DNA from: Rahnella aceris
GTDB taxonomy: Bacteria; Pseudomonadota; Gammaproteobacteria; Enterobacterales; Enterobacteriaceae
Direction of reading: 5' to 3'
Assembly: GCF_011684115.1 (NCBI RefSeq)
Contig: NZ_JAADJV010000001.1
Span: 2,480,001 to 2,544,000, forward strand
DNA: 64,000 bases
The notes below the pieces were generated by a model. It had not been told where the DNA came from, searched no databases, and worked only from the letters and a program-made list of their open reading frames with translations. Below are positions 51,114-63,892 of the stretch, piece by piece (position 1 is the stretch's first letter; every line of letters starts with the position of its first letter). The translations under genes were made by a program, and so were the position numbers.

Positions 51114-51452
51114 TTACAGTGCTGCTTCGTCGGTTTCACCAGTACGAATACGGATAACACGTTGCAATTCAGCAACGAAAATTTTGCCATCACCGATCTT
51201 GCCGGTATAGGCCGCTTTGCTGATCACATCGATCACTTCATCAAGCTGATCGTCTGCAATAGCAATGTCGATTTTTACTTTTGGCAGAAAGTTCACGCTG
51301 TATTCCGCGCCACGGTAAAGTTCGGCATGACCTTTCTGACGGCCAAAACCTTTAACTTCCGTTACGGTCAGCCCCTGAATTCCAACAGCAGACAGCGCTT
51401 CACGCACGTCTTCCAGCTTAAAAGGTTTGATCACCACAGTAACCAGCTTCAT
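51114..51452 (-). CDS. glnK: PII signal protein GlnK
   Basis: Trimeric nitrogen regulator of 112 residues that blocks AmtB when nitrogen rises. The start at 51452 (MKLVTVVIKPFKLEDVREAL) matches E. coli; the longer frame upstream spans the promoter. The T-loop with the uridylylated Tyr is ELYRGAEYSVNF; the C-terminal signature is TGKIGDGKIFV. A sigma-54 promoter and NtrC-like sites lie upstream, so induction by nitrogen limitation is expected. Confidence 0.97.
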   Translation of the reverse strand: MKLVTVVIKPFKLEDVREALSAVGIQGLTVTEVKGFGRQKGHAELYRGAEYSVNFLPKVKIDIAIADDQLDEVIDVISKAAYTGKIGDGKIFVAELQRVIRIRTGETDEAAL

Positions 51453-51515
51453 TGTGCCACTCCTCGAATTAAGGGCTTGCCGCGAGAGGATTCGCGCCCG
51501 ATACGGATTGGATAA

Positions 51516-51531
51516 AGCAAAGGATGTGCCA
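51516..51531 (-). promoter_or_regulatory. Sigma-54 promoter of glnK-amtB
   Basis: On the minus strand TGGCAC-ATCCT-TTGCT fits the -24/-12 consensus TGGCAC-N5-TTGCW exactly. It lies 64 bases before the glnK start. Confidence 0.95.
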
Positions 51532-51639
51532 GAGTTGAAATCGGGCGCAGATTCATGCAATTCCCGCGTAATACGGCATTTTCAGAATAATCGTGACCAG
51601 GCGCACAGTTGTCATGCCATATGCAGCACAGCAGCACAC

Positions 51640-51677
51640 GCACCATTTAAGTGCTCACCGCTGCTTTTTAGTGCACC
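51640..51677 (-). promoter_or_regulatory. Candidate NtrC enhancer sites
   Basis: GCACCATTTAAGTGC (51640-51654) is a near-match to the NtrC dyad, and GCTTTTTAGTGCACC (51663-51677) is a weaker second site. They lie about 110-160 bases upstream of the sigma-54 promoter, the usual NtrC enhancer distance. The rest of the 341-base gap to mdlB shows only its terminator. Confidence 0.6.
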
Positions 51678-51749
51678 CGAATTGAAAAAGGGTTCTGCCT
51701 GCATGAATACAGTGCGGGGAAAAGAAAAACAGGAAATGAAAAACGGAGA

Positions 51750-51784
51750 AAGAAGAAAGCCGGTGCCGCAGGGATACGGCACCG
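51750..51784 (-). terminator. Terminator of mdlAB
   Basis: An 8-bp stem (CGGTGCCG with CGGCACCG) with an 8-base loop starts ten bases after the mdlB stop. On the minus strand it is followed by the T-rich GCTTTCTTCTTTC rather than a pure T-run. Confidence 0.7.
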
Positions 51785-51793
51785 ATGCAAAGA

Positions 51794-53593
51794 TTATGCG
51801 TTTTCTGTTGCAGGCATAATCTGTCCGGCAGAAGCCAATTGCTGTCCGGCAAGTTGCAACTGATACATCTGATAATACCGGCCTTTTTCTGCCAGCAGTT
51901 GCAAGTGATTACCCTGCTCAACAGCCTGGCCACGGTGCAATACCAAAATATTATCGGCATCCACAATCGTCGAAAGCCGATGTGCGATAACCACAAGCGT
52001 AGTCTGCTGCCGGATAGCCCGTAATGCACGCTGAATAGCCTGCTCGGTGCCGGAATCAATATTGGCCGTTGCCTCGTCAAGGATCAGAATTTCCGGTGCC
52101 TGCACCAAAACGCGCGCCATCGCCAGTAATTGTTTCTGCCCGACAGAAAGATTATTGCCCTGCTCTCCCAGACGCGTATTCAAACCTTCGGGCATTTCGC
52201 GTACCAGCGGTGAGAGCTGCACAATGTCCAGCGCGTGCCACACCTGCGCTTCATCAATATCACGGCCTAACGTGACATTAGCGAACACGGATTCTGCCAG
52301 AACCACCGGATCCTGCTGAACCATTGCAATACCTTTGCGCAGGCTGGTGTGCGATAAGTCGGCGAGGTTACGTCCGTCAACCCTGACCTCACCTTTGTTT
52401 AACGGGTAATAACCCATCAGCAGATTTGCCAGCGTACTTTTACCACTGCCGGTATGTCCAACCAACGCCACAAAACCGCGCGAAGGCACGTGCAGGGAAA
52501 TATTTTCCAGCACCCATTTATCCGGGAGGTAAGCAAAGCTGACGTCTTTGATGTCAATCTCGCCGCTGGTGAGCAACTTTTCGTCTGGCCCGTATTGCTG
52601 TTGCGTCCTGTCCATCAAATCAAAGATACGTTCACCGGCAACGACTGCCTGCTGCATAATCGATTGTTGTGAGGTCAGTTCAATCAGAGGCTCGTTGAGC
52701 CGTCCGAGATAATTGATGAAGGCGTACAGAACCCCAACGCCCACAGAACCTTCGGCACTGAATCCAAAGAGAATGAGCAGACCGCATAAAATCAACGACG
52801 AGAATAAGCTGAGCAAAGGACGCAACAGAAATCCTTCCAGTCGCAGCGTTTGCATGCGGGCCAGGTAGTGCGACTGGCTGGCGCGGGCAAGTCGTTCGCC
52901 AAACCTTTTCTGCTGACGGAATTGCTGAATCACATTCATACCGTTGATGACTTCATTGAAGCCATCATTAATATCCGCCAGATAAGCGCGTACTTTGCGC
53001 ACCACCGGCGTACTGTAAATCTGGTACAGCCCCATCACGACAAATACGGCCGGGAAGATACAAATTGCCACCGATGCCAGTCGCCAGTCGAGGCTGAACA
53101 TCGCCACCAGCATCGCACCAATCAGGGCGATGCTGCGTAAGACTGTCGACACCACGGTCACATACAGATCACGGATAACTTCCGTGTCATTAGTCACGCG
53201 GGAAATCAGCTGACCTACAGGCTGTGTATCAAATGCGCTCAACGGTTGCCGTAATGCCGCATCCATGACTTCGGTGCGCAAGCATTGGACGACCCCCACC
53301 GCAGCACGGTTGAACAACAGTGCCTGAAAATAGTGCAGGCTTGCTGCCAGGAATTGCAGGAAGATAAAACTCAGCGCGAGCAAACTGACTTTCCCCCACG
53401 GCATTTCACCTTTAGCCACGTAGTGATCGATAAAGAAGCTGATTAATATAGGGCCGGTCACTTCCGCTGCCGCTGCAATCCACAACATCAGAACCGCATA
53501 AGACAACGGCTTGCGGTAAGGTTTCCCGTATTTCAACAGGCGCTTTAGCGTTGGCCAAAGCTTCTGAATTTTAATTTTTTTGGGTTCAGCCAC
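51794..53593 (-). CDS. mdlB: Multidrug-type ABC exporter subunit MdlB
   Basis: Half of a heterodimeric ABC exporter, 599 residues from a GTG at 53593 that overlaps mdlA by eight bases and follows AAGGAG at ten bases. A start 11 codons earlier lies further inside mdlA. Six TM helices (about 20-320) precede the nucleotide-binding domain. Walker A is GHTGSGKST, the signature is [10 protein letters not shown] (the second Gly replaced by Val), Walker [13 protein letters not shown]. The substrate is unknown. Confidence 0.93.
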   Translation of the reverse strand: MAEPKKIKIQKLWPTLKRLLKYGKPYRKPLSYAVLMLWIAAAAEVTGPILISFFIDHYVAKGEMPWGKVSLLALSFIFLQFLAASLHYFQALLFNRAAVGVVQCLRTEVMDAALRQPLSAFDTQPVGQLISRVTNDTEVIRDLYVTVVSTVLRSIALIGAMLVAMFSLDWRLASVAICIFPAVFVVMGLYQIYSTPVVRKVRAYLADINDGFNEVINGMNVIQQFRQQKRFGERLARASQSHYLARMQTLRLEGFLLRPLLSLFSSLILCGLLILFGFSAEGSVGVGVLYAFINYLGRLNEPLIELTSQQSIMQQAVVAGERIFDLMDRTQQQYGPDEKLLTSGEIDIKDVSFAYLPDKWVLENISLHVPSRGFVALVGHTGSGKSTLANLLMGYYPLNKGEVRVDGRNLADLSHTSLRKGIAMVQQDPVVLAESVFANVTLGRDIDEAQVWHALDIVQLSPLVREMPEGLNTRLGEQGNNLSVGQKQLLAMARVLVQAPEILILDEATANIDSGTEQAIQRALRAIRQQTTLVVIAHRLSTIVDADNILVLHRGQAVEQGNHLQLLAEKGRYYQMYQLQLAGQQLASAGQIMPATENA

Positions 53594-55358
53594 GGTGTTC
53601 CGGCTCCTTTTCCTGTGACACATCATCCAGCGCAGCTTCTAATTGCTGATAACGGAACATATCGCGGTACCAGCCGGCTTCGGCAGCAAGCTGGTCATGA
53701 TTGCCACGCTGCGAAATACTCCCCTGGCTGAAGACCAGAATCTCACTGGCTTCGGTCAGTGCAGAGAGACGATGTGCGCTGATGATCACCGTACGGTCAT
53801 TTCCCCACTGACGCAGATTGTGCAGAATCTGGTGCTCCGTCCGGCCATCAACGGCGGATAAAGCATCATCCAGGATCAGAATTTCGGCTTTGAGGAGCAA
53901 TGCGCGCGCAATCGAAATACGCTGCTTCTGACCACCCGATAACATGACGCCGCGCTCGCCGACTTCAGTTTCATATCCCTGAGGCAATCGCAGAATGTCA
54001 TCATGAACGCTGGCGAGACGCGCGGCTTCTTCAATCTCTTCCTGCGTGGCATCAGGCCTTCCGAGCGCAATGTTCTGCGCGACAGTGTCTGAGAACAAGA
54101 AAGGCGTCTGACTGACAACTGCCAGCCGGGCACGCCAGTCATCAAGCTGGATTTCTTTAAGGGATAACCCGTGATAGGACACGTCACCGTCAGTGACATC
54201 GAACTGGCGCTGAAGGAGTGAAAGCAGCGTACTTTTACCGGAACCTGTCGGACCGCATAACCCCAGCATTTGCCCTGGTTGCAGGGAAAAAGTAACGGTC
54301 GTTAAAGCAGCGTGGCTATTTTCCGGATAATGGAAATCGTTGATGTGAGCCTCAAGCGTCGCGCGGCCTGCCGGTAACGGTGTTGTGCCATCAACAACAG
54401 CCGGGGCTTCCTGTAACAGGCTACGGATACGGCTGTAAGCCGCGCTGCCACGTTCGACAATGTTAAACATCCAGGCGAGCGCGAGCATCGGCCAGATCAT
54501 CAGGCCAAGGTACATCACAAAGCTGGTGAGTTCACCCAGCGTCAGGTGGCCATTGACTACCATCCAGCTACCGCCGCCGATGGCCAGCAGGTTTGCCATA
54601 CCGATAGAGACATAGATGGTCGGATCAAAGCGGGCATCAACACGCGCGACACGCATATTTTTTGCACCGGTATCCGCAGCCACATCAGCAAACTGCGATG
54701 ACTGATGATTCTCCAGGCCAAAAGCTTTGATCATACGGATACTGGTCAGGCTTTCCTGCGCCTGATCGTTAAGCGAGGAAAACGCCGCCTGTGCGGTTTT
54801 GAAACGGGAATGAAGTTGATCACCATATCGCTTGATAATGATCGCCATTACCGGCATCGGCACCAGCGACAATAACGTCAGTTCCCAGCTGATCTGCGTT
54901 GCCATAACGATGAGTACCGCCAGCCCCATGACCAGCGAATCGACCAGCGTCAGCACGCCCTCTCCCGCAGCGAACACCACCCGGTCGACGTCATTAGTCG
55001 CACGGGCAATCAAATCACCGGTGCGATGGCGCAGATAAAAAGCGGGATGCTGACGGCTCAGCTGACGGAAAAAATCCTGTCGTAGTTCAACAGCAAGCTG
55101 ATAAGACGCGCCGAACAGCAGCACGCGCCAGACATAACGCAGCAGATACACCACAACAGCCGTGCCGAGCATCAGGCCAAGCCACGCAAAAAGCACGCCG
55201 TAAGACATTTGTTTTGACGTAACACCATCGATAATTACGCCCACCAGTTTTGGCGGCAGTAATTGCAGAACGGCGATAATGACCAGTAAGGCGACGGCAC
55301 CCAAATACCGGCGCCATTCACGCCGGAAGTACCAGCCTAATTGTGCAAACAATCTCAC
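53586..55358 (-). CDS. mdlA: Multidrug-type ABC exporter subunit MdlA
   Basis: Partner half-transporter of MdlB, 590 residues, equal to E. coli, from a GTG start at 55358 ([15 protein letters not shown]). An ATG six codons upstream is possible. Six TM helices are followed by an NBD with Walker [10 protein letters not shown], a canonical signature [14 protein letters not shown] and LDDALSAVD, in which Asp replaces the usual catalytic Glu after Walker B. Together with the MdlB signature variation this indicates asymmetric ATP sites. The operon is mdlA-mdlB-terminator. Confidence 0.94.
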   Translation of the reverse strand: MRLFAQLGWYFRREWRRYLGAVALLVIIAVLQLLPPKLVGVIIDGVTSKQMSYGVLFAWLGLMLGTAVVVYLLRYVWRVLLFGASYQLAVELRQDFFRQLSRQHPAFYLRHRTGDLIARATNDVDRVVFAAGEGVLTLVDSLVMGLAVLIVMATQISWELTLLSLVPMPVMAIIIKRYGDQLHSRFKTAQAAFSSLNDQAQESLTSIRMIKAFGLENHQSSQFADVAADTGAKNMRVARVDARFDPTIYVSIGMANLLAIGGGSWMVVNGHLTLGELTSFVMYLGLMIWPMLALAWMFNIVERGSAAYSRIRSLLQEAPAVVDGTTPLPAGRATLEAHINDFHYPENSHAALTTVTFSLQPGQMLGLCGPTGSGKSTLLSLLQRQFDVTDGDVSYHGLSLKEIQLDDWRARLAVVSQTPFLFSDTVAQNIALGRPDATQEEIEEAARLASVHDDILRLPQGYETEVGERGVMLSGGQKQRISIARALLLKAEILILDDALSAVDGRTEHQILHNLRQWGNDRTVIISAHRLSALTEASEILVFSQGSISQRGNHDQLAAEAGWYRDMFRYQQLEAALDDVSQEKEPEHRG

Positions 55359-55494
55359 GCAGTGTTTTCCATACAAATAATAATAATTTTATTGAGTTAA
55401 ACCGGCGACAGAAAGACCAATTTTCTCTTCAGGCCGACAAGGATACCAGAGTTAACAGGGGTTTCTGATGAAACTTTTTACTGCAACTTTTGCA

Positions 55495-55950
55495 TTAAAT
55501 CGGCAATGCGGTGGTCGATTTTATGCGCTCCATCGCAAAACTTGAGGTCACGTCGTTCAGTCCTGGAATGCCATTCACAAGTCGCTTGTAAAAGTTATCG
55601 TAGCTTTTCATATCGGAGACCTGAACTTGCAGCAAATAATCGTACTCGCCCGCCATCCGGTAAAAACCCAGCACCTCTGGAAACGCTTCGACTTGCTGAA
55701 CAAATCGCTGATACCACTCACTGTTGTGATGCTGGGTCTTAATCAGCACAAATGCTGTCAGGCTAAGTCCCAGTTTCTCAGCGTCAAGTAACGCCACTTT
55801 TCCGCAAATAATCCCGTCATCTTCAAGGCGCTTTATTCTTTTCCAGCAGGGGGTGGTGGTGAGGTTGACGGCCTCAGCCAGCTCGTTCAGAGAAAGGGTG
55901 CAATCCCGCTGTAGCAGCGATAAAAGCCTGAGGTCAATTTTATCTACCAT
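55495..55950 (-). CDS. decR: Lrp/AsnC-family cysteine-responsive regulator DecR
   Basis: Regulator of 151 residues (formerly YbaO). The start at 55950 ([13 protein letters not shown]) follows GGAG; the longer open frame upstream runs into the cdsH start. The HTH is [22 protein letters not shown] and the C-terminal RAM domain contains [19 protein letters not shown]. It is divergent from cdsH with a 120-base gap. In Salmonella the same pair responds to cysteine. Confidence 0.95.
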   Translation of the reverse strand: MVDKIDLRLLSLLQRDCTLSLNELAEAVNLTTTPCWKRIKRLEDDGIICGKVALLDAEKLGLSLTAFVLIKTQHHNSEWYQRFVQQVEAFPEVLGFYRMAGEYDYLLQVQVSDMKSYDNFYKRLVNGIPGLNDVTSSFAMERIKSTTALPI

Positions 55951-56070
55951 ACCGCACTCCAGGAGAAAGTATTTCTCCAAATAAGATGATCCATGGGTCA
56001 AAGAGTAACTTATTTCTCTGGTGATTACGTTATTCTTTATCTCATCAAAACACTTAAATGAGCCTGCAAC

Positions 56071-57114
56071 ATGCGCAATTCCTGGGTCACTCACGCCATT
56101 AAAGAAATCGACGCCGATTATCAACGTTCAGCCGACACACATTTAATTCGTCTCACGCTGAACGACTTTCCTGGAATTTCGTTGTATCTCAAAGATGAAA
56201 GCACGCATCCTTCCGGCAGCCTGAAACATCGTCTGGCACGCTCATTGTTTTTATATGGCCTGTGCAATGGCTGGATCCGCGAAAATACGCCGATTATTGA
56301 AGCGTCTTCGGGCAGTACCGCTGTCTCCGAAGCCTATTTCGCGCGTCTGCTGGGCCTGCCCTTTATTGCCGTAATGCCCGCCTGTACAGCCCCGCGCAAA
56401 ATTCAGCAAATTGAGTTTTATGGTGGTCGCTGCCACTTTGTCGAAAACTCAGGTCAGATTTATGCTGCCTCAGAGCAGCTCGCTAAAGAGCTGAACGGCC
56501 ATTATATGGATCAGTTCACCTACGCAGAACGGGCCACCGACTGGCGCGGAAACAACAACATTGCAGACAGCATTTTCCGTCAGATGTCCCGCGAACCGTA
56601 TCCGGTGCCGCGTTATCTGGTGATGAGTGCGGGTACCGGCGGAACGTCCGCAACGCTAGGCCGCTACATCCGCTATCAGGGGCACGATACCGAACTGGTC
56701 GTGGTGGATCCGGAAAACTCTGTCTTTTACGATTACTTTCAGCAACGTGATGCCAGCGTTACCGCTCAATGCAGCAGCCGCATTGAAGGCATTGGCCGCC
56801 CGCGCGCCGAACCCTCATTTATCCCCGACGTCATTGACAGCATGATGCAAGTACCTGATGCTGCAAGCATTGCTACCGTTCGCTGGCTTGAACAGGTACT
56901 GGGGAGAAAAGTCGGCGGCTCGACGGGAACCAATATGTGGGGGGCATTGCAACTGGCAAAACAAATGCGCGAGAAAGGTGAAACCGGCTCGATCGTTACC
57001 CTGCTTTGCGACAGCGGTGAACGTTATCTGAATACCTACTTTGATGACAACTGGGTAGCGAAGAATATCGGGGATATTTCCGTTTACGCTGCACAACTGG
57101 AAGGTCTCAACTGA
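56071..57114 (+). CDS. cdsH: PLP-dependent L-cysteine desulfhydrase CdsH
   Basis: Cysteine-synthase-fold enzyme of 347 residues that breaks down cysteine to pyruvate, ammonia and sulfide. The PLP-binding Lys is in [11 protein letters not shown], the substrate loop is [12 protein letters not shown], and the phosphate loop is [12 protein letters not shown]. The call rests on sequence type and on its position divergent to decR, which is the Salmonella STM0458-ybaO arrangement; E. coli lacks this gene here. A cysteine-detoxifying role under DecR is expected. Confidence 0.88.
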   Translation: MRNSWVTHAIKEIDADYQRSADTHLIRLTLNDFPGISLYLKDESTHPSGSLKHRLARSLFLYGLCNGWIRENTPIIEASSGSTAVSEAYFARLLGLPFIAVMPACTAPRKIQQIEFYGGRCHFVENSGQIYAASEQLAKELNGHYMDQFTYAERATDWRGNNNIADSIFRQMSREPYPVPRYLVMSAGTGGTSATLGRYIRYQGHDTELVVVDPENSVFYDYFQQRDASVTAQCSSRIEGIGRPRAEPSFIPDVIDSMMQVPDAASIATVRWLEQVLGRKVGGSTGTNMWGALQLAKQMREKGETGSIVTLLCDSGERYLNTYFDDNWVAKNIGDISVYAAQLEGLN

Positions 57115-57118
57115 ATAT

Positions 57119-57240
57119 CCTCGAAATCATTCGAACTACAACAAGGCAGCAAATGAATGAATCCCGATGAGCTTACAAGAGTAAGTGATTCGGGTGAAAG
57201 AATGCAGCTAACGCAGTTGTAGTTCGAAGGATGAAGGGGA
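57119..57240. repeat. Palindromic intergenic repeat (MITE-like), copy B, about 120 bp
   Basis: Perfect 13-bp terminal inverted arms (57130-57142, TTCGAACTACAAC, with 57216-57228). The core carries AAGGCAGCAA, GAGCTTACA, GTAAGTGA, GGGTGA and GCAGCTAACGCA. It aligns with copy A at 5673-5797 but the arms and several core bases differ, so it is a divergent sub-family. It lies between the convergent cdsH and cof genes. Confidence 0.85.
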
Positions 57241-57284
57241 AAAAAGCCGGGACAGTTAAAGTGAACCCGGCTTGCTGCAATACC

Positions 57285-58106
57285 TTAATATTCGGGGGAA
57301 TAGGTGAGGTGTGGAGTGTGCAGCCAGTGTTGCAAAAAGTGAGACACAGCCTGATTACGGCAATGTCCGATGATTTGTAAATGAGAGGCCTGTTCTTTCA
57401 GCACCGGCAAAGCGTTGCCCATAATCAGCCCCATCCCGACACTTTCCAGCATTTCCTTGTCGTTCATGGCATCGCCGAATGCCATGCATTCAGACATATC
57501 GATCCCCAGACCTGCAGTGAGAAGCGCCAGAGCACTGCCTTTATTACTGCCTGCGGGCTGCACATCCAGACAATCTGCCGCTGAAAAACACAGGTCAAGA
57601 CGCGGGCCGAAATGCGCTTCCAGTTGGGGTACCAGCGCCAGCAAGGTTTCATGCGGTGCGCAGAAACACACTTTGCTGTTACCAGAATCAGGCAATAAAC
57701 GCAGATCCTGTAACTGATAGCGGAAGCCGCTGAACTGATGCGGGATCAGCAAATCCGGATCGTCCAGAGACGTAAACCAGCCATCATCACGGAATACATG
57801 CTGGCTGGCAGGTGTATCCCATTGTGTGTGCAAAAGCTCGTGTGCACAATCTTCGGACAAGTCACTGGCATGCAACCGGTGCCCGGACAAGTCATGAATT
57901 CGCGTGCCGTTTCCGGTGATCAGAAAACCGTCCAGTCCGATGTTCGCCAGAATATCTTTCATTTCGAGATAATGACGGCCGGTGGCAAACGTCAGTTTTA
58001 CCGGCTTTTCAGCCAGCTGACGCAATGTTGCCAGTGTTTTTTCGCCCAGCGTGTGATCGGGTAAAAGCAGAGTGCCATCCATATCAAATGCAGCTAAACG
58101 GAACAT
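57285..58106 (-). CDS. cof: HMP-PP phosphatase Cof (HAD superfamily)
   Basis: Cytoplasmic Cof-type HAD phosphatase of 273 residues; in E. coli it hydrolyses the thiamin precursor HMP-PP and other phosphates. The start at 58106 (MFRLAAFDMDGTLL) matches E. coli; the 12-codon extension upstream is not conserved. Motif I is DMDGTLL, motif II FATGRH, the Lys of motif III lies in SNKGSAL, and motif IV is GDAMNDKEML. GAGAG precedes the ATG. Confidence 0.94.
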   Translation of the reverse strand: MFRLAAFDMDGTLLLPDHTLGEKTLATLRQLAEKPVKLTFATGRHYLEMKDILANIGLDGFLITGNGTRIHDLSGHRLHASDLSEDCAHELLHTQWDTPASQHVFRDDGWFTSLDDPDLLIPHQFSGFRYQLQDLRLLPDSGNSKVCFCAPHETLLALVPQLEAHFGPRLDLCFSAADCLDVQPAGSNKGSALALLTAGLGIDMSECMAFGDAMNDKEMLESVGMGLIMGNALPVLKEQASHLQIIGHCRNQAVSHFLQHWLHTPHLTYSPEY

Positions 58107-58298
58107 ATTTTCTCTCAGAAAAGGAATGATTTTCACCCTCAAAGTATGGACTGCGATTTGCGGAACTAATAGTGAACAGTTTGTGAATACTGTTCCGGTT
58201 TTAGCTCACACTCTGGCTCTTCGCTGCAAGCCAGCGCACCATACGCACGATATGATGAACAGGTTAATTCACAGCAAAAATAAGGTTCCGTATTTACC

Positions 58299-60011
58299 GT
58301 GCGCCTGCAAAACCGGCTTAATCAATTTCAGCGTTTATACCTGAAGACCGGACAAGTTCCGGTTCAATTTACCGTGGCCGAACTGGCTGAGATTTTCTGT
58401 TGCAGTGAACGTCATACCCGAACGTTGCTGAAACACTTTCAGGATGCGGGCTGGATTGACTGGCAATCCCAAGCAGGTCGCGGGAAGCGTGCGTCACTTT
58501 GCTGCCTGAAAACCCCCGAAGAATTGCGGGGAGCCTGTTTGCAGGAGTTGCTGAAAAATGGCGAACATTCGGCCGCGTTGCAGCTAAGCCAGCTGGATCC
58601 GAGCCATCTCAATGCACTGCTGGCGCCGCATTTGGGCGGGCAATGGCAGGAAGATGCGCCCACGCTGCGTATACCCTATTATCGCCCTCTCCAGCCTTTA
58701 GATCCGCTGACGTTGACCGGCCGTGCCGAGCAACATCTTGCCCATACTATTCATGCAGGACTGACGCGTTTTATTCCGGGAAATTCAGCCCCCCAGCCCG
58801 ATCTGGCCCATCACTGGCAAATCAGTAATAACGGCAAAACCTGGCAATTTTTCCTGCGTAGTCAGTTGTTCTGGCATAACGGAGAACCACTGAAGACCGC
58901 GCAATTAATGGCGCGCTTTGAACAACTGCAAAACTCACCGCGCAGTAAACATAATCTGGCTTGCGTGAGCAGATTGTCTCAGCCGCACGCACTTTGTCTG
59001 CAGTTTGATCTCGATAAACCCGATTACTGGCTGGCGCACCGGTTTGCCGACCTTAACTGCCTGTTATCCCATCCCGATAATCCACATATCGGCGCGGGTC
59101 CTTTTCGTCTGACTACCTTTTCACCTGAACTGATCAGGCTTGAACAACATACGTTGTACGCCTTACAGCATCCTTATCTGGCGGCTATTGAATTTTGGAT
59201 CACACCGCAACTCTTTGCACAAAAAAGCAATGTCAGCTGCCAGCATCCGGTCAGGATCATTTTGGGTGAACAGGATGAATTATCGCGCGTGAAACCGGTC
59301 AGACGCAGCACCAGCCTGGGATTTTGCTACATCGCCGCCAATCTGAAACGTGGCGTATTGAATGAGGCTCAGGCGCGTAAAATCGTCCGTCTGATCCAGC
59401 GCAGCGGCATGCTGGATAATTTGCCTATCGATCATGATCTGGTGAAAGCCAGCAAAGAAATGTTGCCTGGCTGGCCAATACCTTTGCATGACGATGCTGA
59501 TGTTCCATTGCCTGAAAAGCTGACATTGCTGTTTCACCCGCCGGTTGAATTTGAGCTGGTGGCGCAGGCACTAAAGGAAAAGCTGGCGGAAGAAGATTGT
59601 GCACTGGAGGTTAAATATCATGCCGGGCGACTTTGGGAAGATGATGCACTGCTGGGCTGGGCCGATCTGCTTCTCGGTGATCGTCTGATTGGCGAATCTC
59701 CCGATGCCTCACTGGAGAACTGGTTACAGCAAGATCCGCTCTGGCCGGGGATCCTGCGCGAAAAAGATTATGTTTGCCAGCAACAGCGCCTGGCCGCTAT
59801 TCAGCAAATCCCGCTGGAGAACCATCGCTCGGACGAACTGCGCGATCATTTATTTCAGTGGATGCAGTCGGCCATCGTCACACCGTTGTTTAACTATCAG
59901 TATCAGGTCAGCGCACCACCGCGCATCAGCGGTGTGCAACTCACCGCATGGGGCTGGTTCGATTTCTGTCAGGCATGGGTTCCGCCGCCGCTGCCAACGG
60001 AAAGTGCCTGA
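58299..60011 (+). CDS. ybaE: SgrR-family transcriptional regulator YbaE
   Basis: Protein of 570 residues from a GTG start, matching E. coli YbaE. An N-terminal winged HTH (TVAELAEIFCCSERHTRTLL near residue 25) precedes an SBP-like domain (TLRIPYYRPLQPLDPLTLTG, then GWPIPLHDD), the layout of the sugar-phosphate-stress regulator SgrR. Its ligand and targets are unknown. No SgrS-like sRNA was recognised next to it. It lies between cof and queC. Confidence 0.9.
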   Translation: MRLQNRLNQFQRLYLKTGQVPVQFTVAELAEIFCCSERHTRTLLKHFQDAGWIDWQSQAGRGKRASLCCLKTPEELRGACLQELLKNGEHSAALQLSQLDPSHLNALLAPHLGGQWQEDAPTLRIPYYRPLQPLDPLTLTGRAEQHLAHTIHAGLTRFIPGNSAPQPDLAHHWQISNNGKTWQFFLRSQLFWHNGEPLKTAQLMARFEQLQNSPRSKHNLACVSRLSQPHALCLQFDLDKPDYWLAHRFADLNCLLSHPDNPHIGAGPFRLTTFSPELIRLEQHTLYALQHPYLAAIEFWITPQLFAQKSNVSCQHPVRIILGEQDELSRVKPVRRSTSLGFCYIAANLKRGVLNEAQARKIVRLIQRSGMLDNLPIDHDLVKASKEMLPGWPIPLHDDADVPLPEKLTLLFHPPVEFELVAQALKEKLAEEDCALEVKYHAGRLWEDDALLGWADLLLGDRLIGESPDASLENWLQQDPLWPGILREKDYVCQQQRLAAIQQIPLENHRSDELRDHLFQWMQSAIVTPLFNYQYQVSAPPRISGVQLTAWGWFDFCQAWVPPPLPTESA

Positions 60012-60121
60012 AGGAGCTGTTTCACTACACTCCGGGGGTAAAGGAAAGTAACATTAGGGCACTTTTACTGCCCGATGCGCAGTGAATTTCAGATAATGGT
60101 TTCAAACAACAGGTAATCAGA

Positions 60122-60820
60122 ATGAAAAGAGCAGTGGTAGTTTTTAGCGGCGGACAAGATTCAACAACCTGTCTGATTCAGGCTCTGAAGCAATATGACG
60201 AAGTCCACTGCGTTACTTTCGATTATGGTCAGCGTCATCGTGCAGAAATCGAGATTGCACAAAAACTGTCTGTGGAACTGGGCGCACGTGCCCATAAAGT
60301 GCTGGATGTCGGGTTGTTAAACGAACTGGCTGTCAGCAGCCTGACCCGCGATAACATTCCGGTGCCTAATTTTGGTGATGAAAACAACGGCGGCTTGCCG
60401 AGTACGTTCGTTCCCGGTCGTAATATTCTGTTCCTGACGCTGGCGGCCATTTATGCCTATCAGATCCAGGCAGAAGCCGTCATCACCGGCGTGTGTGAAA
60501 CTGACTTCTCCGGTTATCCGGATTGCCGTGATGAATTCGTCAAGGCGCTGAACACGGCTGTGTCGCTGGGTCTGGCGCGCGATGTGCGTTTCGAAACGCC
60601 GCTGATGTGGCTCAATAAAGCCGAAACCTGGGCGCTGGCCGATTATTACCAGCAGTTGGATCTGGTTCGTCATAAAACGCTGACCTGCTACAACGGCATT
60701 GCTGGTGATGGTTGTGGTGAATGTGCCGCCTGTCATTTACGCGCTAATGGTTTGCAGCAATACCAGCAGGATAAAGCGGGCGTGATGACCAGCCTGAAGA
60801 ACAAAACCGGACTGCGTTAA
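60122..60820 (+). CDS. queC: 7-cyano-7-deazaguanine synthase QueC
   Basis: Queuosine-pathway enzyme of 232 residues converting 7-carboxy-7-deazaguanine to preQ0 with ATP and ammonia. The PP-loop is [10 protein letters not shown] near residue 9; the zinc site is [13 protein letters not shown] with an upstream Cys in TCYNG. Length equals the family. A 110-base gap to ybaE shows no riboswitch. Confidence 0.97.
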   Translation: MKRAVVVFSGGQDSTTCLIQALKQYDEVHCVTFDYGQRHRAEIEIAQKLSVELGARAHKVLDVGLLNELAVSSLTRDNIPVPNFGDENNGGLPSTFVPGRNILFLTLAAIYAYQIQAEAVITGVCETDFSGYPDCRDEFVKALNTAVSLGLARDVRFETPLMWLNKAETWALADYYQQLDLVRHKTLTCYNGIAGDGCGECAACHLRANGLQQYQQDKAGVMTSLKNKTGLR

Positions 60821-60846
60821 TTTTTCAGTTTTAATGTTTCGCCGGT

Positions 60847-60871
60847 AACGGGCGGCTTTCAACCGCCCGTT
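60847..60871 (+). terminator. Hairpin after queC, terminator candidate
   Basis: A 9-bp stem (AACGGGCGG with CCGCCCGTT) and a 7-base loop lie 26 bases after queC. The following TATTCTTTT is only weakly T-rich. Confidence 0.5.
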
Positions 60872-60917
60872 GGCGTATTCTTTTGACGGGAAAGTGATCT
60901 TGCGTAAGGGGAAACGA

Positions 60918-61319
60918 TTAATCGTTTTCCAGTTCCAGTTCACGTAACCGCTCGAGCAATTCCCCTTCCAGCGGCAGCGCTTTTTGCGTACGCAAATCGA
61001 TACACACGAACGTCAGCGTCGCATCCGCAACCACATCACCTTCACACGTGACAACCTGCTCGAGAACACCACTGCGCCCGTTCAGTTGCTGCAAACTGCT
61101 GTCAATGCGCAATACATCCCCCAATACCGCAGGCTTGCGGTAATTGATGTTGATATTCACCACGATGAAGGCAATCTTGTTCTGGCTCATCCACTGGAAA
61201 CCTGACTGATTGTCGAGCCATTCCCAGCGCGCTGTTTCAAGAAATTCCAGATAACGCGCGTTGTTTACGTGCTGATAAACGTCAATGTGGAAACCGCGAA
61301 CTTTAATGAACGTATGCAT
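60918..61319 (-). CDS. fadM: Long-chain acyl-CoA thioesterase FadM (YbaW)
   Basis: Hotdog-fold thioesterase of 133 residues; in E. coli it releases unusual unsaturated acyl chains from CoA. The family motif is VYQHVNNARYLEFLETARW with the catalytic Asp position in the preceding IDV; VVNININYRKPA and FVCIDLRTQKALPLEGEL match E. coli. It is convergent with queC. Confidence 0.94.
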   Translation of the reverse strand: MHTFIKVRGFHIDVYQHVNNARYLEFLETARWEWLDNQSGFQWMSQNKIAFIVVNININYRKPAVLGDVLRIDSSLQQLNGRSGVLEQVVTCEGDVVADATLTFVCIDLRTQKALPLEGELLERLRELELEND

Positions 61320-61437
61320 AATCGTTAAGAAACTCCTGATAGTCGTCTGAGGCTTACAACCAAACTGGTCAGATGTCTCTAGAGATTAGCAGAAGAAAAC
61401 GGCGGCAACCGTTAAGGGATCACCGCCGCGACATCCG

Positions 61438-63841
<2,404 letters not shown>

Positions 63842-63865
63842 AGTGTGGCAACACTCCGCTGTAAT

Positions 63866-63892
63866 AAAAAAAGCGCACCGTTTTCGATGCGC
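63866..63892 (-). terminator. Terminator of the gene upstream of ppiD (probably hupB)
   Basis: On the minus strand an 8-bp stem (GCGCATCG with CGGTGCGC, one G-U pair) and a 4-base loop are followed by a run of seven T. It ends 25 bases before the ppiD start. The remaining 108 bases to the window edge hold no coding sequence I recognise; the HU-beta C-terminus is not visible. Confidence 0.8.

Noticed and set aside
51453..51560. 36-codon extension of glnK
   Set aside because: It contains the sigma-54 promoter, and PII proteins begin at MKLV.
55951..56124. 58-codon extension of decR
   Set aside because: It overlaps the cdsH start and lacks Lrp-family homology.
60012..60121. Possible preQ1 riboswitch before queC
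   Set aside because: No aptamer-like stem or conserved core was visible, and enterobacterial queC usually has none.
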